Assembly: GCA_948567375.1 (NCBI GenBank)
Contig: OX419758.1
Location: 50,111,473-50,175,472 of the forward strand
Reading direction: 5' to 3'
Origin: Lunularia cruciata
Taxonomy: Eukaryota > Streptophyta > Marchantiopsida > Lunulariales > Lunulariaceae
DNA: 64,000 nucleotides
Made by a program: the position numbers and the translations under genes. Under the pieces are notes generated by a model. The model was not told where the DNA came from, did no database searches, and worked only from the letters and a program-made list of their open reading frames with translations. Below, piece after piece: positions 44,991 through 55,036 of the stretch (within the stretch, counting starts at the first letter, position 1; each line of letters opens with the position of its first letter).

Positions 44991-45783
44991 ATAATCCACC
45001 CTAGGGAACACAAAAGGTTCAGGTTGCTCCAAGATTTCTATAGCAACATCAAATCCTAGAGTGCATATTAATCGAACCCTCATGGATAGTTTATCCATAA
45101 GTTGAAAGATTATCTCCATCACTAATCTTGAGAACTAGCTAATGAAAGTGGTAGTATTTGTGTAGTTGTACTAAGACTCTCTCCAAGATCCTTCATCAAA
45201 GTTTCCAAAAGTGCTTTTACTCCACTACACTCATGTCCTTTTGGAAGTCCTTCAACTCCACAAACCTCACACAACTCCTTGGTCTTAGATCTTCTCCCTC
45301 CCAATCTTGGTGAAGAAGGTCCAACATGCAAACCCAAGTCAAGTAAGCCTCTCCTTTCCCTCAATCTCTTGCTCTCAAAGGTCAATGGATATGAACTTGC
45401 CTTATGTCCCTTCTCTCCACATAGAAAGCACATAGAAAGCACTTAGACTCACTCTTTCCTCCAAGTGGTGTAGGTTTTTGGATCCTCTCAACACTCTCTT
45501 CAAATTCTATTGTAAACTCTCTTTTCCTCAAATCCACCCCTATAATCACCTCAAGCCCTTGGGGAACCTTGCATAATCTCAATTTCCACTCTTGATGACC
45601 CTCCATGTTCCCAAGATGAAGCTAAACACTCAAACATGCTTTTTGTTGATCTCAAACTCCTCATGCATGAGATGTCCACTCTGCAGAATAGACCCTTCCT
45701 CACAATGTCACTCAAATCTCCCAACCAGTATGTCACGGTCCTCTGAAATTTTTCACACTTGATCACAATTCCAAGGCGTCCCT
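44991..45783 (-). pseudogene. Zinc-knuckle protein remnant of unknown origin
   Basis: Minus-strand open pieces at 45551-45783 (KGRLGIVIKCEKFQRTVTYW, LCRVD-like region), 45382-45606 (VDLRKREFTIEFEESVERI) and 45122-45442, the last with CFLCGEKGHKASSYP, a CCHC-like knuckle, and a second Cys/His cluster CEVCGVEGLPKGHEC, ending in a stop at about 45122. I do not recognise the family. It is not similar to Fam1, Fam2 or Fam3 gag. It lies upstream of the Fam2 leader on the same strand, where a 5' LTR would be expected, and is cut on the right by the Fam1 LTR at 45784. It may be a gag or LINE ORF1 piece, or a captured or interrupted host gene. 44951-45121 shows nothing further. Confidence 0.5.
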
Positions 45784-46154
45784 TGTGGTACCCACATTTT
45801 TTATTTTTTTTATGGTTAGTAGGGTTTAAGAGACGAAGTAAGCACGGAAAAGTCAAATTGCGGACAAAGAAGAGGCAAAAGTAACTTCGGAGGAAAGCCA
45901 AAGAAGTTGACATTGGATCCAATGATGGAGGTACTCAGAAGAGGAGTACGCCGGAAACAGGCCAAAGATCATCGTCTTTGGGTTAGAAAACGCAGGAAAG
46001 ACGAAGACCGTTTAACAACCTCTATACGTGGCAAAAAAGTACATTTCAAGAAACACCGGGGGCAAAAGAATCATATCTTGACAGTGACCAGGAGTGCATG
46101 CAAAAGAGAGAAAATCACCGACAAAATTGACTGAAGAATGACTGCGATTTGGGG

Positions 46155-46166
46155 CCATATAAAATT
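46155..46166 (+). promoter_or_regulatory. LTR TATA box, Fam1 5' LTR
   Basis: CCATATAAAATT lies about 38 bases before the ATG (46195) of the LTR-encoded protein. The same string occurs in the 3' LTR at 61220-61230. Confidence 0.65.
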
Positions 46167-46194
46167 GCGACTATGCAAGAGGAATTCAAACACT

Positions 46195-47930
46195 ATGAGT
46201 AAATTCCCAATTCCTTTGAGTAGTCATCCTGCAGTAATGCATGTCCGAAAGCCCGTCGAGAGTGAAATTTTCCGAAACCCTGAGGGAGTTAGAGTGTCTT
46301 GTCCAGGAGAGGGTCTGATTTTCCAACAGCCTAGAACAAGAGAAAAAATCATGGCAAAGAAGGTGGCCAACGTGCTGGCAGTGAGAGGCTGCAATTCGAA
46401 GAGTAGATGTAGTAGCTAGGATTGAAGTCTTGGTTAGACTTTGTATCACCTTTTTAGCATGGAACTGGAATTTCAGTTTCCCAAGAGTGATGGCATAGAT
46501 CGCTGCCAGTTATTGTGAGGAGGGTCCCAAAGTAGAAGGGAAGAGAGGCAATCCGGCTCGATGGACTGAGTCAGATTGGAAGTTAGTCCTGGGGAGAGAA
46601 GCAGGAGAGTCGACAAGGATCACCTTCTATTGGAAGTGTGATGCTGTAGAGGAGACGGCGGAGATTTGCAATTCGTTTTTTGCTCCACAAACTACAAATG
46701 GTTACAAGGTGGAATCTTATCGGGACCCGATCCGAAGAAGTATCATGGGAGCGATGATGGCCATGTTCAAGCCGGAGCGAACGACCTATGTAACCATGCA
46801 GCAGGCAGTCTTCTTCCATCAAATGTTTGCAGGAGTACTAGTGAATTGGGCGAAGTGCTTCCATCACCAAACAAGGCAGATGGTGGTGAATTGGAGAACG
46901 GGCTTGCCACCGCATTATTTTGCACCGTTCGCGGCTCATTTCTACTTTGGGCTGAACTTACTGTCCGAAGACGAACGTCATTGTATGGTCTCACACATGC
47001 ACCCCAATTTGAGGCGGGAAGTAGACGAAGAGGAGCGACAGTATATGCTTCATTTGCAAGCAAATGACAAATACTTTGCAAGGACGGGATAGTGGAAGAT
47101 CAAAGATGTGGCCAGTCCAAAGACGAAGAAGCAAAATAAACCTGAAGAAGCCAAATCATTGCCCATCCCACGCAAGACTCAGAGGCTGATGTTGAAGACC
47201 ACTAAAATTTTCAGAGAGGCATCATCAGAGTCGGAGTCTGATGAAGAAACTAAGTCGCAAGAAGAAGACTCGGAAGAAGAAGAGCTCACCTTGAAAAGTG
47301 AGGAGTCTGGGAGCGATAGTGAGGGTGAACCCGAAGTCCAACAATCGGTGGTGGTAAGTGGGGCTGGTGAAGCAATGATGGAGAACAAGCCAAAACCCGA
47401 AGGAAAGAAGGAGTGTCCCGCGGGGCCGAGTTCAAGAGGCCAAGACAAAGATAGTGCCAACACTATGAAGATACAAAGATTACGACTTCAAATGAAGGAG
47501 CCGATGACACAGGAGAAGACTCCAGACAAAGGTGGCGATGAAGAAGAAAATTTTGGCGGGATAGCATATTTGACGAGGGTGGTCACACCTTTGCTCGAGC
47601 TATTGAAAGAACATTGTATGGGAATTGCCCAAGATCGGGTGAAAGGGATGAATGAGCTGCAGGTGGTGAAGCATCTGTTGAAGGAAGTACAGGAGCTGCA
47701 GGAGCATCAAATCCAAAAAAGTGCAAAACTTGAAGATCTTCGAAGGGAGGAAGACTTGAGGAAGAAAATGTTGAGCGTGCTACAAGGGAGTTGCGCAGAG
47801 AAGGAGAAAGACCTGCAAAAGCAAGCCGAAGAATTGAAGGAGCATGCAATGTGGCTCAGCAAGATGCAGGAGGAAGTGAGTAATGTGCGCCTTGAGAATG
47901 TTCATCTGAAGCTTATTCTCAGTACTCGGT
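46195..47930 (+). pseudogene. LTR-encoded coiled-coil protein of Fam1 (5' LTR copy)
   Basis: The N-terminus (MSKFPIPLSSHPAVMHVRK) is of a different subtype from that at 15095. The conserved domain is best read at 46709-47092: KPERTTYVTMQQAVFFHQMF and PPHYFAPFAAHFYFGLNLL. The acidic linker and coiled coil follow in the open piece 47108-48052 (EESGSDSEGEPEVQQS, then VVTPLLELLKEHCMGIAQD and Glu/Lys heptads). Function unknown. Broken a few times; it lacks the most C-terminal ORF segment present in the 3' LTR copy. Confidence 0.75.
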
Positions 47931-48524
47931 GCTTAAGCTTAATTCCGGTTGTCAATTTTGTGTTTGTAAGTGTGTGGAGAATTCTGAAGTGCAAGTCAAT
48001 GTGCCTGTGGATGTTGGAATCTATAGCTTTGATCTTCATTCTGTGTGTTTGATCCTGAGTGAAGTGCATCGGAGCAATGCCTTGACAGATCTGAGAGGAA
48101 TTGTAGTGTTGTTAGTATTCTGCATTTGTGATTGCAGTACAAAGTTGATGTGAAGCAATTTTGATCAAGGAAGTTGTGCCTTCAATGGAGGGGTGGAACA
48201 CAATTTTGAGGCAAAATTGGTCTTTGCAGTGAAGTGTCGTCTTTGGGAGAATCTGAATCCTCACAATCAAGAGTTGTTTGGACAGAATTGACTATGATGT
48301 GATTATGTATGCGTATTCGTGACAAGTTGTCAAGTTTGTGTCAAGCTTGTTACTCTCTTCTGGGTGTTGTTTCTACCTGAGAGATTAAAGAAGACATCAA
48401 GAAGAACTGCAATTGTGACTTTTGACTTCATATTTGACCAATTCTGAGGAGTATCTCTGCGGGAACAAACTTTACTGACCCAATTACCGCAAAAGTGATA
48501 TTTGCCGGGTTGTCACATGATTTT

Positions 48525-48542
48525 TGGTGCTGCTGCCGGGGA
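48525..48542 (+). promoter_or_regulatory. Primer binding site, tRNA-Asp-like, Fam1
   Basis: TGGTGCTGCTGCCGGGGA lies eight bases after the LTR end and matches the tRNA-Asp complement used by Athila-type elements (TGGCGCCGTTGCCGGGGA) at 15 of 18 positions. This supports the OTA assignment. Confidence 0.8.
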
Positions 48543-48605
48543 TAAAAATCTTGGAAGTGGAAGAATACGAAGCCAAATTCCAAACTGGGTGTCCATGCAA
48601 TATGA

Positions 48606-50460
48606 ATGTCTGCATCGAGAGAACAACAAGAAGAGGGAGCTCAAAGACAAGCGGTGCAGCGTGAAGAAGATGAATGTTTGAAAGCCCCATACACTTCAGA
48701 CAAAATCGAACAAGAAGAATTGGACTTTCAACTGCTCCACGAAGTACAAGCAGCCCTGCGCGAACTTGATCAAAAGAGATGTGAAGGAGGTTGGCAAGGC
48801 TACTTTTCATCCCCGTCTTCCAAGAACAAGAAAGACTCAAGCGGGTGGACATACGCGCTACGACCCAGTACACCGACTTCCCCTAAAGCTGTAAAGGAAG
48901 TTGATTTCATTAAGAAGTTTGTTCGAGAAAAGACAGCGCAAACACTTACGGAAGAAGAGTGTCAGCATCTGGTACAAAAAATTCCTTGGTTATCCCGAAG
49001 AAGATTCAAAGATCATACGGAAGCTGTGGACTCTCTTACTTCTGATCAGGTTGAAGTCGACAATACCAGAGAAGAAGAAATTGTCAAAGAAGACCCCAAT
49101 TTGAACTTGACAATTTGGAACCCATGGGCAGACAACACGGTGTCCATACCAAGTAGCTCTGCGGTTCTCGTAAGTTCAAACTTACCACACCCAAATCCGC
49201 CGCACCGAACGATGTCTTCATTACCCGTGACGTGACATGCTTATCAAAAGTACAAAGGTACAGAGCAAGACGAAGATCCTGATGAATTCATTGAGGAATT
49301 TGAAGTCATTTCCTTTGCCAACAAGGAACATGACTTTGCGGATCGACTGCGGATTTTTCCAAGTCTGCTCCGAAAGAAGGCCCGGAGCTGGTATACTCAT
49401 GTAATGCAAAAGGGATTTACACCAGCAGATTGGGCAGACTTACGGAATGCTTCCTAGAATGATTTCAGGAAGTGGATTATGATACGAGTGTTTTCGCGGC
49501 ACTAAATGATTTGGATCGAGGAAAGAAGGAAAAATTGAGAGATTACTCTGAGCGGTTCATGGCCTTATTGAATCGAGTTCCGAAGCAATCCGGGGTGGTA
49601 GGGTATTCCGATGCCCAAGCCATTACCTGGTTTCTTGGCGGACTTTCGCCAGAGATTCGAATCTTTGCCAGGGAGAGAAATGTAACCTCTTTGGACAAAG
49701 TCCTCAAACATGTTGCCCAATATGAGGCGGCTCATTTGAACTCGTCTAGTAATCAAAGAAATCGTGAGAAGAAAGGCAAAAAGCCAAGACAAAGAGCTTC
49801 ACGTAGTACTTCTCCTTCTTTGGAAGAATCCTCCACTTCTTCTAGTTCTTCTTCGGAATCCGACAAAGAACCCAAGCCAAGAAAAATACAAAGACGTGGT
49901 GGAAAGGAGCCCGTACCACCGCCAATAAAGAATATATCCAAGGCGGATCAAAAGTTGGAAACTCTGATTAAAGAGTTTGCGGATTTTAAAATTCAGATGA
50001 TTGGAGCAAAGGACCGAAGAAAACCCCCGTCATTTGGATGACCAAATGTATGGTGCACTACATGTGGTAAATCCGGCCACGCTAATACGGAGTGTTTAAC
50101 TTGCACGGCATTTCCAGTGCAACAAATAGATTGGGTTCCTAGATGGGATCAAGGCGAAGAAGAAGATACGGTATATCAAACCCAAGATACATAGCTTCCA
50201 TCAAGCCCATCATATCAAGGTCCCAAGTTTGGACCACGGGAGTACAATCCTTCTATTCCTCCACAAAGACCCCCGATGGGTGGTCAGAATAGACCTCAAA
50301 ATGTGGCACCGAGTGCTTTTTAAAATTGTGGCTCAATGGGACATTGGTCTCCAAATTGTCCGGAGCCAAGACGACAAATTGGGTACATACCCCTTTGTGG
50401 GAATTGTAAAGGATCGGGGCACACAAGAAACCAGTGCCCGCAACCACCCAATCCAAAGCC
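48606..50460 (+). pseudogene. Fam1 gag with zinc knuckles
   Basis: 48606-49235 encodes a Glu/Gln-rich N-terminal region starting MSASREQQEEGAQRQAVQRE. The capsid-like Retrotrans_gag core spans about 49230-49740 (DPDEFIEEFEVISFANKEHD, KKARSWYTHVM, LRDYSERFMALLNRVP, WFLGGLSPEIR), followed by a Lys/Ser-rich basic stretch (49740-49930) and CCHC knuckles CTTCGKSGHANTEC (about 50056-50097) and CGNCKGSGHTRNQC (about 50395-50437). Broken in a few places. Confidence 0.85.
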
Positions 50461-50758
50461 CCCTGTCAAGTATGTTCAGACTCTTGCTGAGCATGCTGTG
50501 CTTCAGGCAAAGGGGGACGCAAACGTCAATTGTATTACCCTTGAGGAAGAAAGGCCTCAAGAAGGAAGTCCGGCTTCAGAAGGGGATTGGCCGGACCTCA
50601 AAATTTTGAAGGTAGAAACTCGCACAGAAAGAAGGAACCGAGTTTCTGAAGAACCAGGTATGGCGGCGTCTTCCTCCCGGAAAATGAAGAGACTGTGACC
50701 AAAATCTATTCTCTCTGCAAAGGAGGAAAAGGTCCTAGCAAAAGCTAAAGCAAAAGCT

Positions 50759-51640
50759 TTGCAGAAAGAAATTAAGGAAGTAGTACTACGCACGCGGGAG
50801 ATGAGTGTGGAGGCAAATGCGAAGACGCAAACCCCTGTATTTCCGGCAGATATCAGGTCTGAAGTAAAAGACTTGATCCAAGCCGAAGTTGGTCAACCCG
50901 ATGATCATCGGGTCAACCACCTACGCACTCTGGTGACCATTCTCAAGCATCCCAAAGTTTGCTTTGAACAGGCAAACAACTCAAAACCAAAGCCAAAGAC
51001 AAAGCAGGTGAAATTGGGAGGAGTCCCACAGTACGATATTGTGGCAAATATGGCATCTACAAGTGCAAATGTCATGTTTAAGCAATTATGGGAGGACAAT
51101 AAGCTTTATAAAAAGCAGCTAAGCTCAACTCTCAAGAAAGTAAGGGCAATGACGAAGAAGGACCTGCCCGCAATTTATTGTATTGAACAGGAAGACTTGG
51201 GATCTCCCGAGGTGGATGCGGAGATAGCAGGCTGTATGATTACATCCATACCCATTGATTCGGGGTCGGGTGTAAATGTCATGACAGAAGACACTGCACA
51301 TCGACTGGGGTACACGAAATTTGAACCAACACCCCGGATTCTTAAGTTTGTGGATCAAACCAGGAGACGACCCTTGGGCATGCTGTCAAATATTACCACA
51401 ATTATTGGAGGGGTGCCTTTTAAATTAAACTACATTGTGTTAAGACCTGTAACCAAAACTGGCTACCCTCTCTTGATCGGGAGACCCTGGTTGTACAGTG
51501 CCCAGGTTATGGTGAATTGGCACCAGCAAAAATTACGATTTAAAGACATTTCGTCTAAAGAACAAAAGCTGGTGACGGTAAGTTGGACGAAGGTTCCTCA
51601 TCTTGGGGAAACTACTTCATCAGAAGACAAGGATGAATCT
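50759..51640 (+). pseudogene. Fam1 protease region
   Basis: The open piece 50759-52219 (486 residues) starts with a charged linker, then a retropepsin with IDSGSGVNVMTEDTAHRLG (active-site Asp-Ser-Gly at about 51258-51266) and YPLLIGRPWLYSAQ, the typical closing strand. It continues into RT without a break. Confidence 0.88.
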
Positions 51641-51869
51641 GAAGATTCATCGTCTTGGTCTTCTGAGGACTCCAAAGCCAATGTCCAAGTAAATTATTTG
51701 GAATGCTACGAGGTAGAAGTTGACAATGAAGACCCATATGACATCGCCTCGGGGGAACAAGACTTGGAGGAAGAGGGTTTGACGGCAGTACGACTCAGGT
51801 TGAGCCGAGTAAGTCACCTAGAAGGTGTCATTAACCCCGATGACTGTCAAGATGTGATCTTGACTGAAG

Positions 51870-52890
51870 AAAAGATTTTAAAAATTTCAAAGACAGTCAC
51901 CGTAGAGGAGTTGGCAGGATACACTGCCCTATTTATAGAGTTCCAAGATGCATTTGCCTGGTCTATTGACCAAATGCCGGGAATTCCACAAGAATTTGGC
52001 AAGCACCGGATTGATCTGGTCGAAGGTGCCGTTCCGGTTTGGCAAAGACAATACCGCATGAACCCAAAGTACTCCCTCCTAGTAAAAGATGAAATTGATA
52101 AGTACTTAGGGGCCGGAATAATTTTCCTTGTTCTAAGCAGTGAGTGGGTTTCCTCCATTGTCATCGTTCCAAAGAAGAAGACCGGAAAAATTCGAGTATG
52201 CCAAGATTTTTGCAAATGAACGCAGTCACTAGAAAGGATCATCATCCTTTACCATTTACAAACACAATTCTGGACCAAGTAGCTGGTCATCCATGCTATA
52301 GTTTTCTCGATGGATTTTCAGGATACAATCAAGTATCCATTCGAGAAGAAGACAAGGACAATACCACATTCACGACTGATTGGGGCACTTTTGCTTATAA
52401 TCAAATGCCCTTTGGGTTGTGTAATGCTCCTGCTACTTTCCAAAGGATGATGAATTCAATATTCAAAGATTTCTTGTGAAAATTTGTGGAGGTCTTCATT
52501 GATGATTTTTGTGTGTTTGGGCAAAGAGATGTACATATAGATTACCTTCGCCAAACTTTTGAAAGGTGCCATTTTGCTGGTTTGTCATTACACTCGGAGA
52601 AATGCTTCTTCGCAATGAAGGAAGGAATTCTTCTGGGGCATCGGGTGTCAAACCAAGGAATTGAAGTGGATGTCGAGAAGGTTAAAGTAATTGCAGCTTT
52701 GGAATCCCCGAAGAACCTCCGGGAGCTGAGAGCCTTCTTAGGACATGTCGGATACTATAGACGCTTTGTGTCAAACTATGCTGTGCTTGGTGCACTACTT
52801 ACCAAGCTTTTGAAGAAATCCGAAGATTATCTGTGGGAAGCAACTCAGGAAGAAGCTTTCCAAGTATTGAAGAAGAAATTGGTTGAATCA
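51870..52890 (+). pseudogene. Fam1 reverse transcriptase
   Basis: It covers the fingers (VWQRQYRMNPKYSLLVKDEI, SEWVSSIVIVPKK), palm (FLDGFSGYNQVSIREEDKD, MPFGLCNAPATFQRMMNS), the active-site box VFIDDFCVFG (about 52489-52518), thumb (SEKCFFAMKEGILLGHRVS) and connection (LGHVGYYRRFVSNYA). The FGLCNAPATFQR and EGILLGH words are typical of the Athila/Tat side of Ty3/Gypsy. RT is spread over more than one frame. Confidence 0.88.
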
Positions 52891-53300
52891 CCAGTCATGA
52901 GGGCCCTAGATTGGGACGCCCGTTTTCATGTGTATGTGGACACTTCGTCCATGGCCATCGGAGTTGTCTTAAGTCAAAAGGACGAGAAGAAAAAGGACTA
53001 CCCGATGTATTATGCCAGCCAACAACTTTCTGTTTCTGAAAAGAACTATTTAACAACTGAAAGAGAAGCCCTCGGTATGGTGTATGCCTGCAAGAAATTT
53101 TGCCACTATCTATTAGGATACGAATTTGTCTTCTATGTGGACCATTATGCACTGCAACACTTGGTCAAGAAGGCAGATTTGTCCGGGCAAATTGCACGAT
53201 GGATCTTGTTATTACAAGAATTCACATACATTGTACAAGTAAGGAAAGGAGCTTCGCATTCAAATGCAGACTTCTTATCCAGGTTGGAAACTCAAGACCA
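52890..53300 (+). pseudogene. Fam1 RNase H
   Basis: Within the open piece 52486-53988: FHVYVDTSSMAIGVVLSQKD (catalytic Asp), EKNYLTTEREALGMVYACKK (catalytic Glu), FVFYVDHYALQHLV (catalytic Asp) and ASHSNADFLSRLE. Only a single RNase H is seen; a second, archaeal-type RNase H, typical of some Tat elements, is not evident. Confidence 0.87.
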
Positions 53301-53399
53301 AGATTTGGAAATCGATGATCAGTTTCCTGATGAAGAGCAATATCATTTAATGACGGTGCGTAGTACGCGGTATGCAACAGAATATCATTATTTGCATAC

Positions 53400-54656
53400 G
53401 TGCCATTGTCCTGAGGAGCTGGATCCGGAACAAAGGGCAGTCTTCCTTTGGAAAATGGGACCGTACCAATTAAAACACAACATTTTGTTTAAAATGGGCA
53501 AAGATGAGATACTGTGTAGATGCCTAGAAGCATACAAAGTAGGAGGAGTCATCAAATCCTTGCACTCAAAAGCATCGGGGGGACATTATGCCTTGAAAAA
53601 TATGGTGAAGAAAATTCTGTCGGCAGGGTATTGGTGGCCTACAATGTATAAAGATACGCATGCCCATATTCGGAGTTGTGATGCTTGTCAAAGAACAAGG
53701 AAACCAACGGTGACTTCCCAGTGGCCTTTGAAACCAATTTTGCCTCTGGCCCCATTTGAAAAATGGGGTATTGATTTTGTGGGACCTATTCAACCAGTAA
53801 CTCGTGTCACAGGGAAGAGGTACATCTTAGTATGTACAGATTATGCCACTAAGATGGTGGAAGCAAAGGCAACACAAAGAGATGATGCGGAGACAGTAGC
53901 AGAATTTTTCTTCCGAAACATCATTTCCCGTTATGGGTGTCCTCTGGAATTGGTCAGTGATCAAGGAACTAAATGGTGGAAGCATTAACCAAATACTTCC
54001 AAATTAAGCATTGGAAGACCACGCCTTACAACCCGAAAGCGAATGGACTCACGGAGAAAGCCAATGGATTGCTGTGCAAAATTTTAAATAAGGTGACAGT
54101 CAATTATGCTTATGACTGGGATACAAAGTTACCTGCAGTGTTATGGGCATATCAGACAACGGAAAAAATTACTACTAAGCAAACTCCTTATTTTCTGACA
54201 TACGGATTGCATCCCATATTACCAGTTGAGTTTGAAGTACCGACATATAGAATACTTTGCGAAGAACATTTGTCGGAGGAAGAAAGTCAAGATCTTTGGA
54301 TCCATCAACTGATGTGGTTGGAAGAGAAAAGGGGTGATGCAATGCAAACTACAAAGGAAATTCAAGAACAACAGAAAGTTCAGCACGATAAAAGAATCAA
54401 ACCTGTGACTGTTCAAGAAGGAGATCTGGTATTATTATATCACCGCCTATTTTTTCCAGGAAAATTACATCTGAGGTGGATGGGACCGTATCGTGTGATG
54501 CACATTTATGATAATGGTTCTATTCAACTCACAGACCTGGATGGCAATCCTTTTGCAACTCGCATCAATGGTTGGAGGGTTAGAAAATATTGGACCCCAA
54601 ACCCGACTTTGTATAAAAACCCGGTTGTTGGTGTTCGTGGGGATGCTCACTTTTGA
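53400..54656 (+). pseudogene. Fam1 integrase
   Basis: Zinc-binding HSKASGGHYALKNMV ... CDACQRTRK (about 53565-53700), core APFEKWGIDFVGPIQPVTRV with the first catalytic Asp (about 53770), LVCTDYATKMVEAKA, RYGCPLELVSD with the second Asp (about 53955), NPKANGLTEKANGLLCK carrying the Glu (54030-54080), and a C-terminal GKLHLRWMGPYRVMHI beta-barrel/chromodomain-like region, ending in a stop at 54656. The stop overlaps the polypurine tract. Confidence 0.9.
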
Positions 54657-54667
54657 GGGAGGGTGTA
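54656..54667 (+). promoter_or_regulatory. Polypurine tract, Fam1 element
   Basis: AGGGAGGGTGTA directly before the 3' LTR start TGTGGTACCCACA at 54668. Confidence 0.8.
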
Positions 54668-55036
54668 TGTGGTACCCACAAATTTTTTTTTAATGGTTAG
54701 TAGGGTTTAAGAGATGAAGTAAGCACGGAAAAGTCAAATTGCGGACAAAGAAGAGGCAAAAGTAACTTTGGAGGAAAGCTGAAGAAGCTGACATCGGATC
54801 CGATGATGGAGGTACTCAGAAGAGGAGTACGCCGGAAACAGGCCGAAGATCATTGTCTTTGGGTTGGAAAACGTAGGAAAGACGAAGACCGTTTAACAAC
54901 CTCTATACGTGGCAAGAAAGTATATTTCAAGAAACGGCGGGGGCAGAAGAATCATGTCTTGACAGTGACCAAGAGTGCACGCAGAAGAGAGAAAATCACC
55001 GACAAAATGACTGAAGAATGACTGCAATTTGGGGCA
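54668..55036 (+). repeat. Fam1 3' LTR, U3 part
   Basis: It aligns without large gaps to 45784-46155 and stops at the TATA box, where the nested block begins. The alignment resumes at 61219. Confidence 0.88.

Larger units (their letters stand above)
45784..48517 (+). repeat. 5' LTR of the Fam1 element (short form)
   Basis: It starts TGTGGTACCCACA and ends GGGTTGTCACA. TATA box at 46155-46166, LTR-encoded protein pieces from 46195 to about 47930, and the conserved non-coding tail. It is shorter than the LTR at 14682 and the 3' LTR, so the two LTRs of this element are not the same length. Confidence 0.9.

Noticed and set aside
45122-45442. Assigning the zinc-knuckle piece to Fam1 or Fam2 gag
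   Set aside because: Both families have their own, different zinc-knuckle sequences elsewhere in the window, and the flanking residues do not match.
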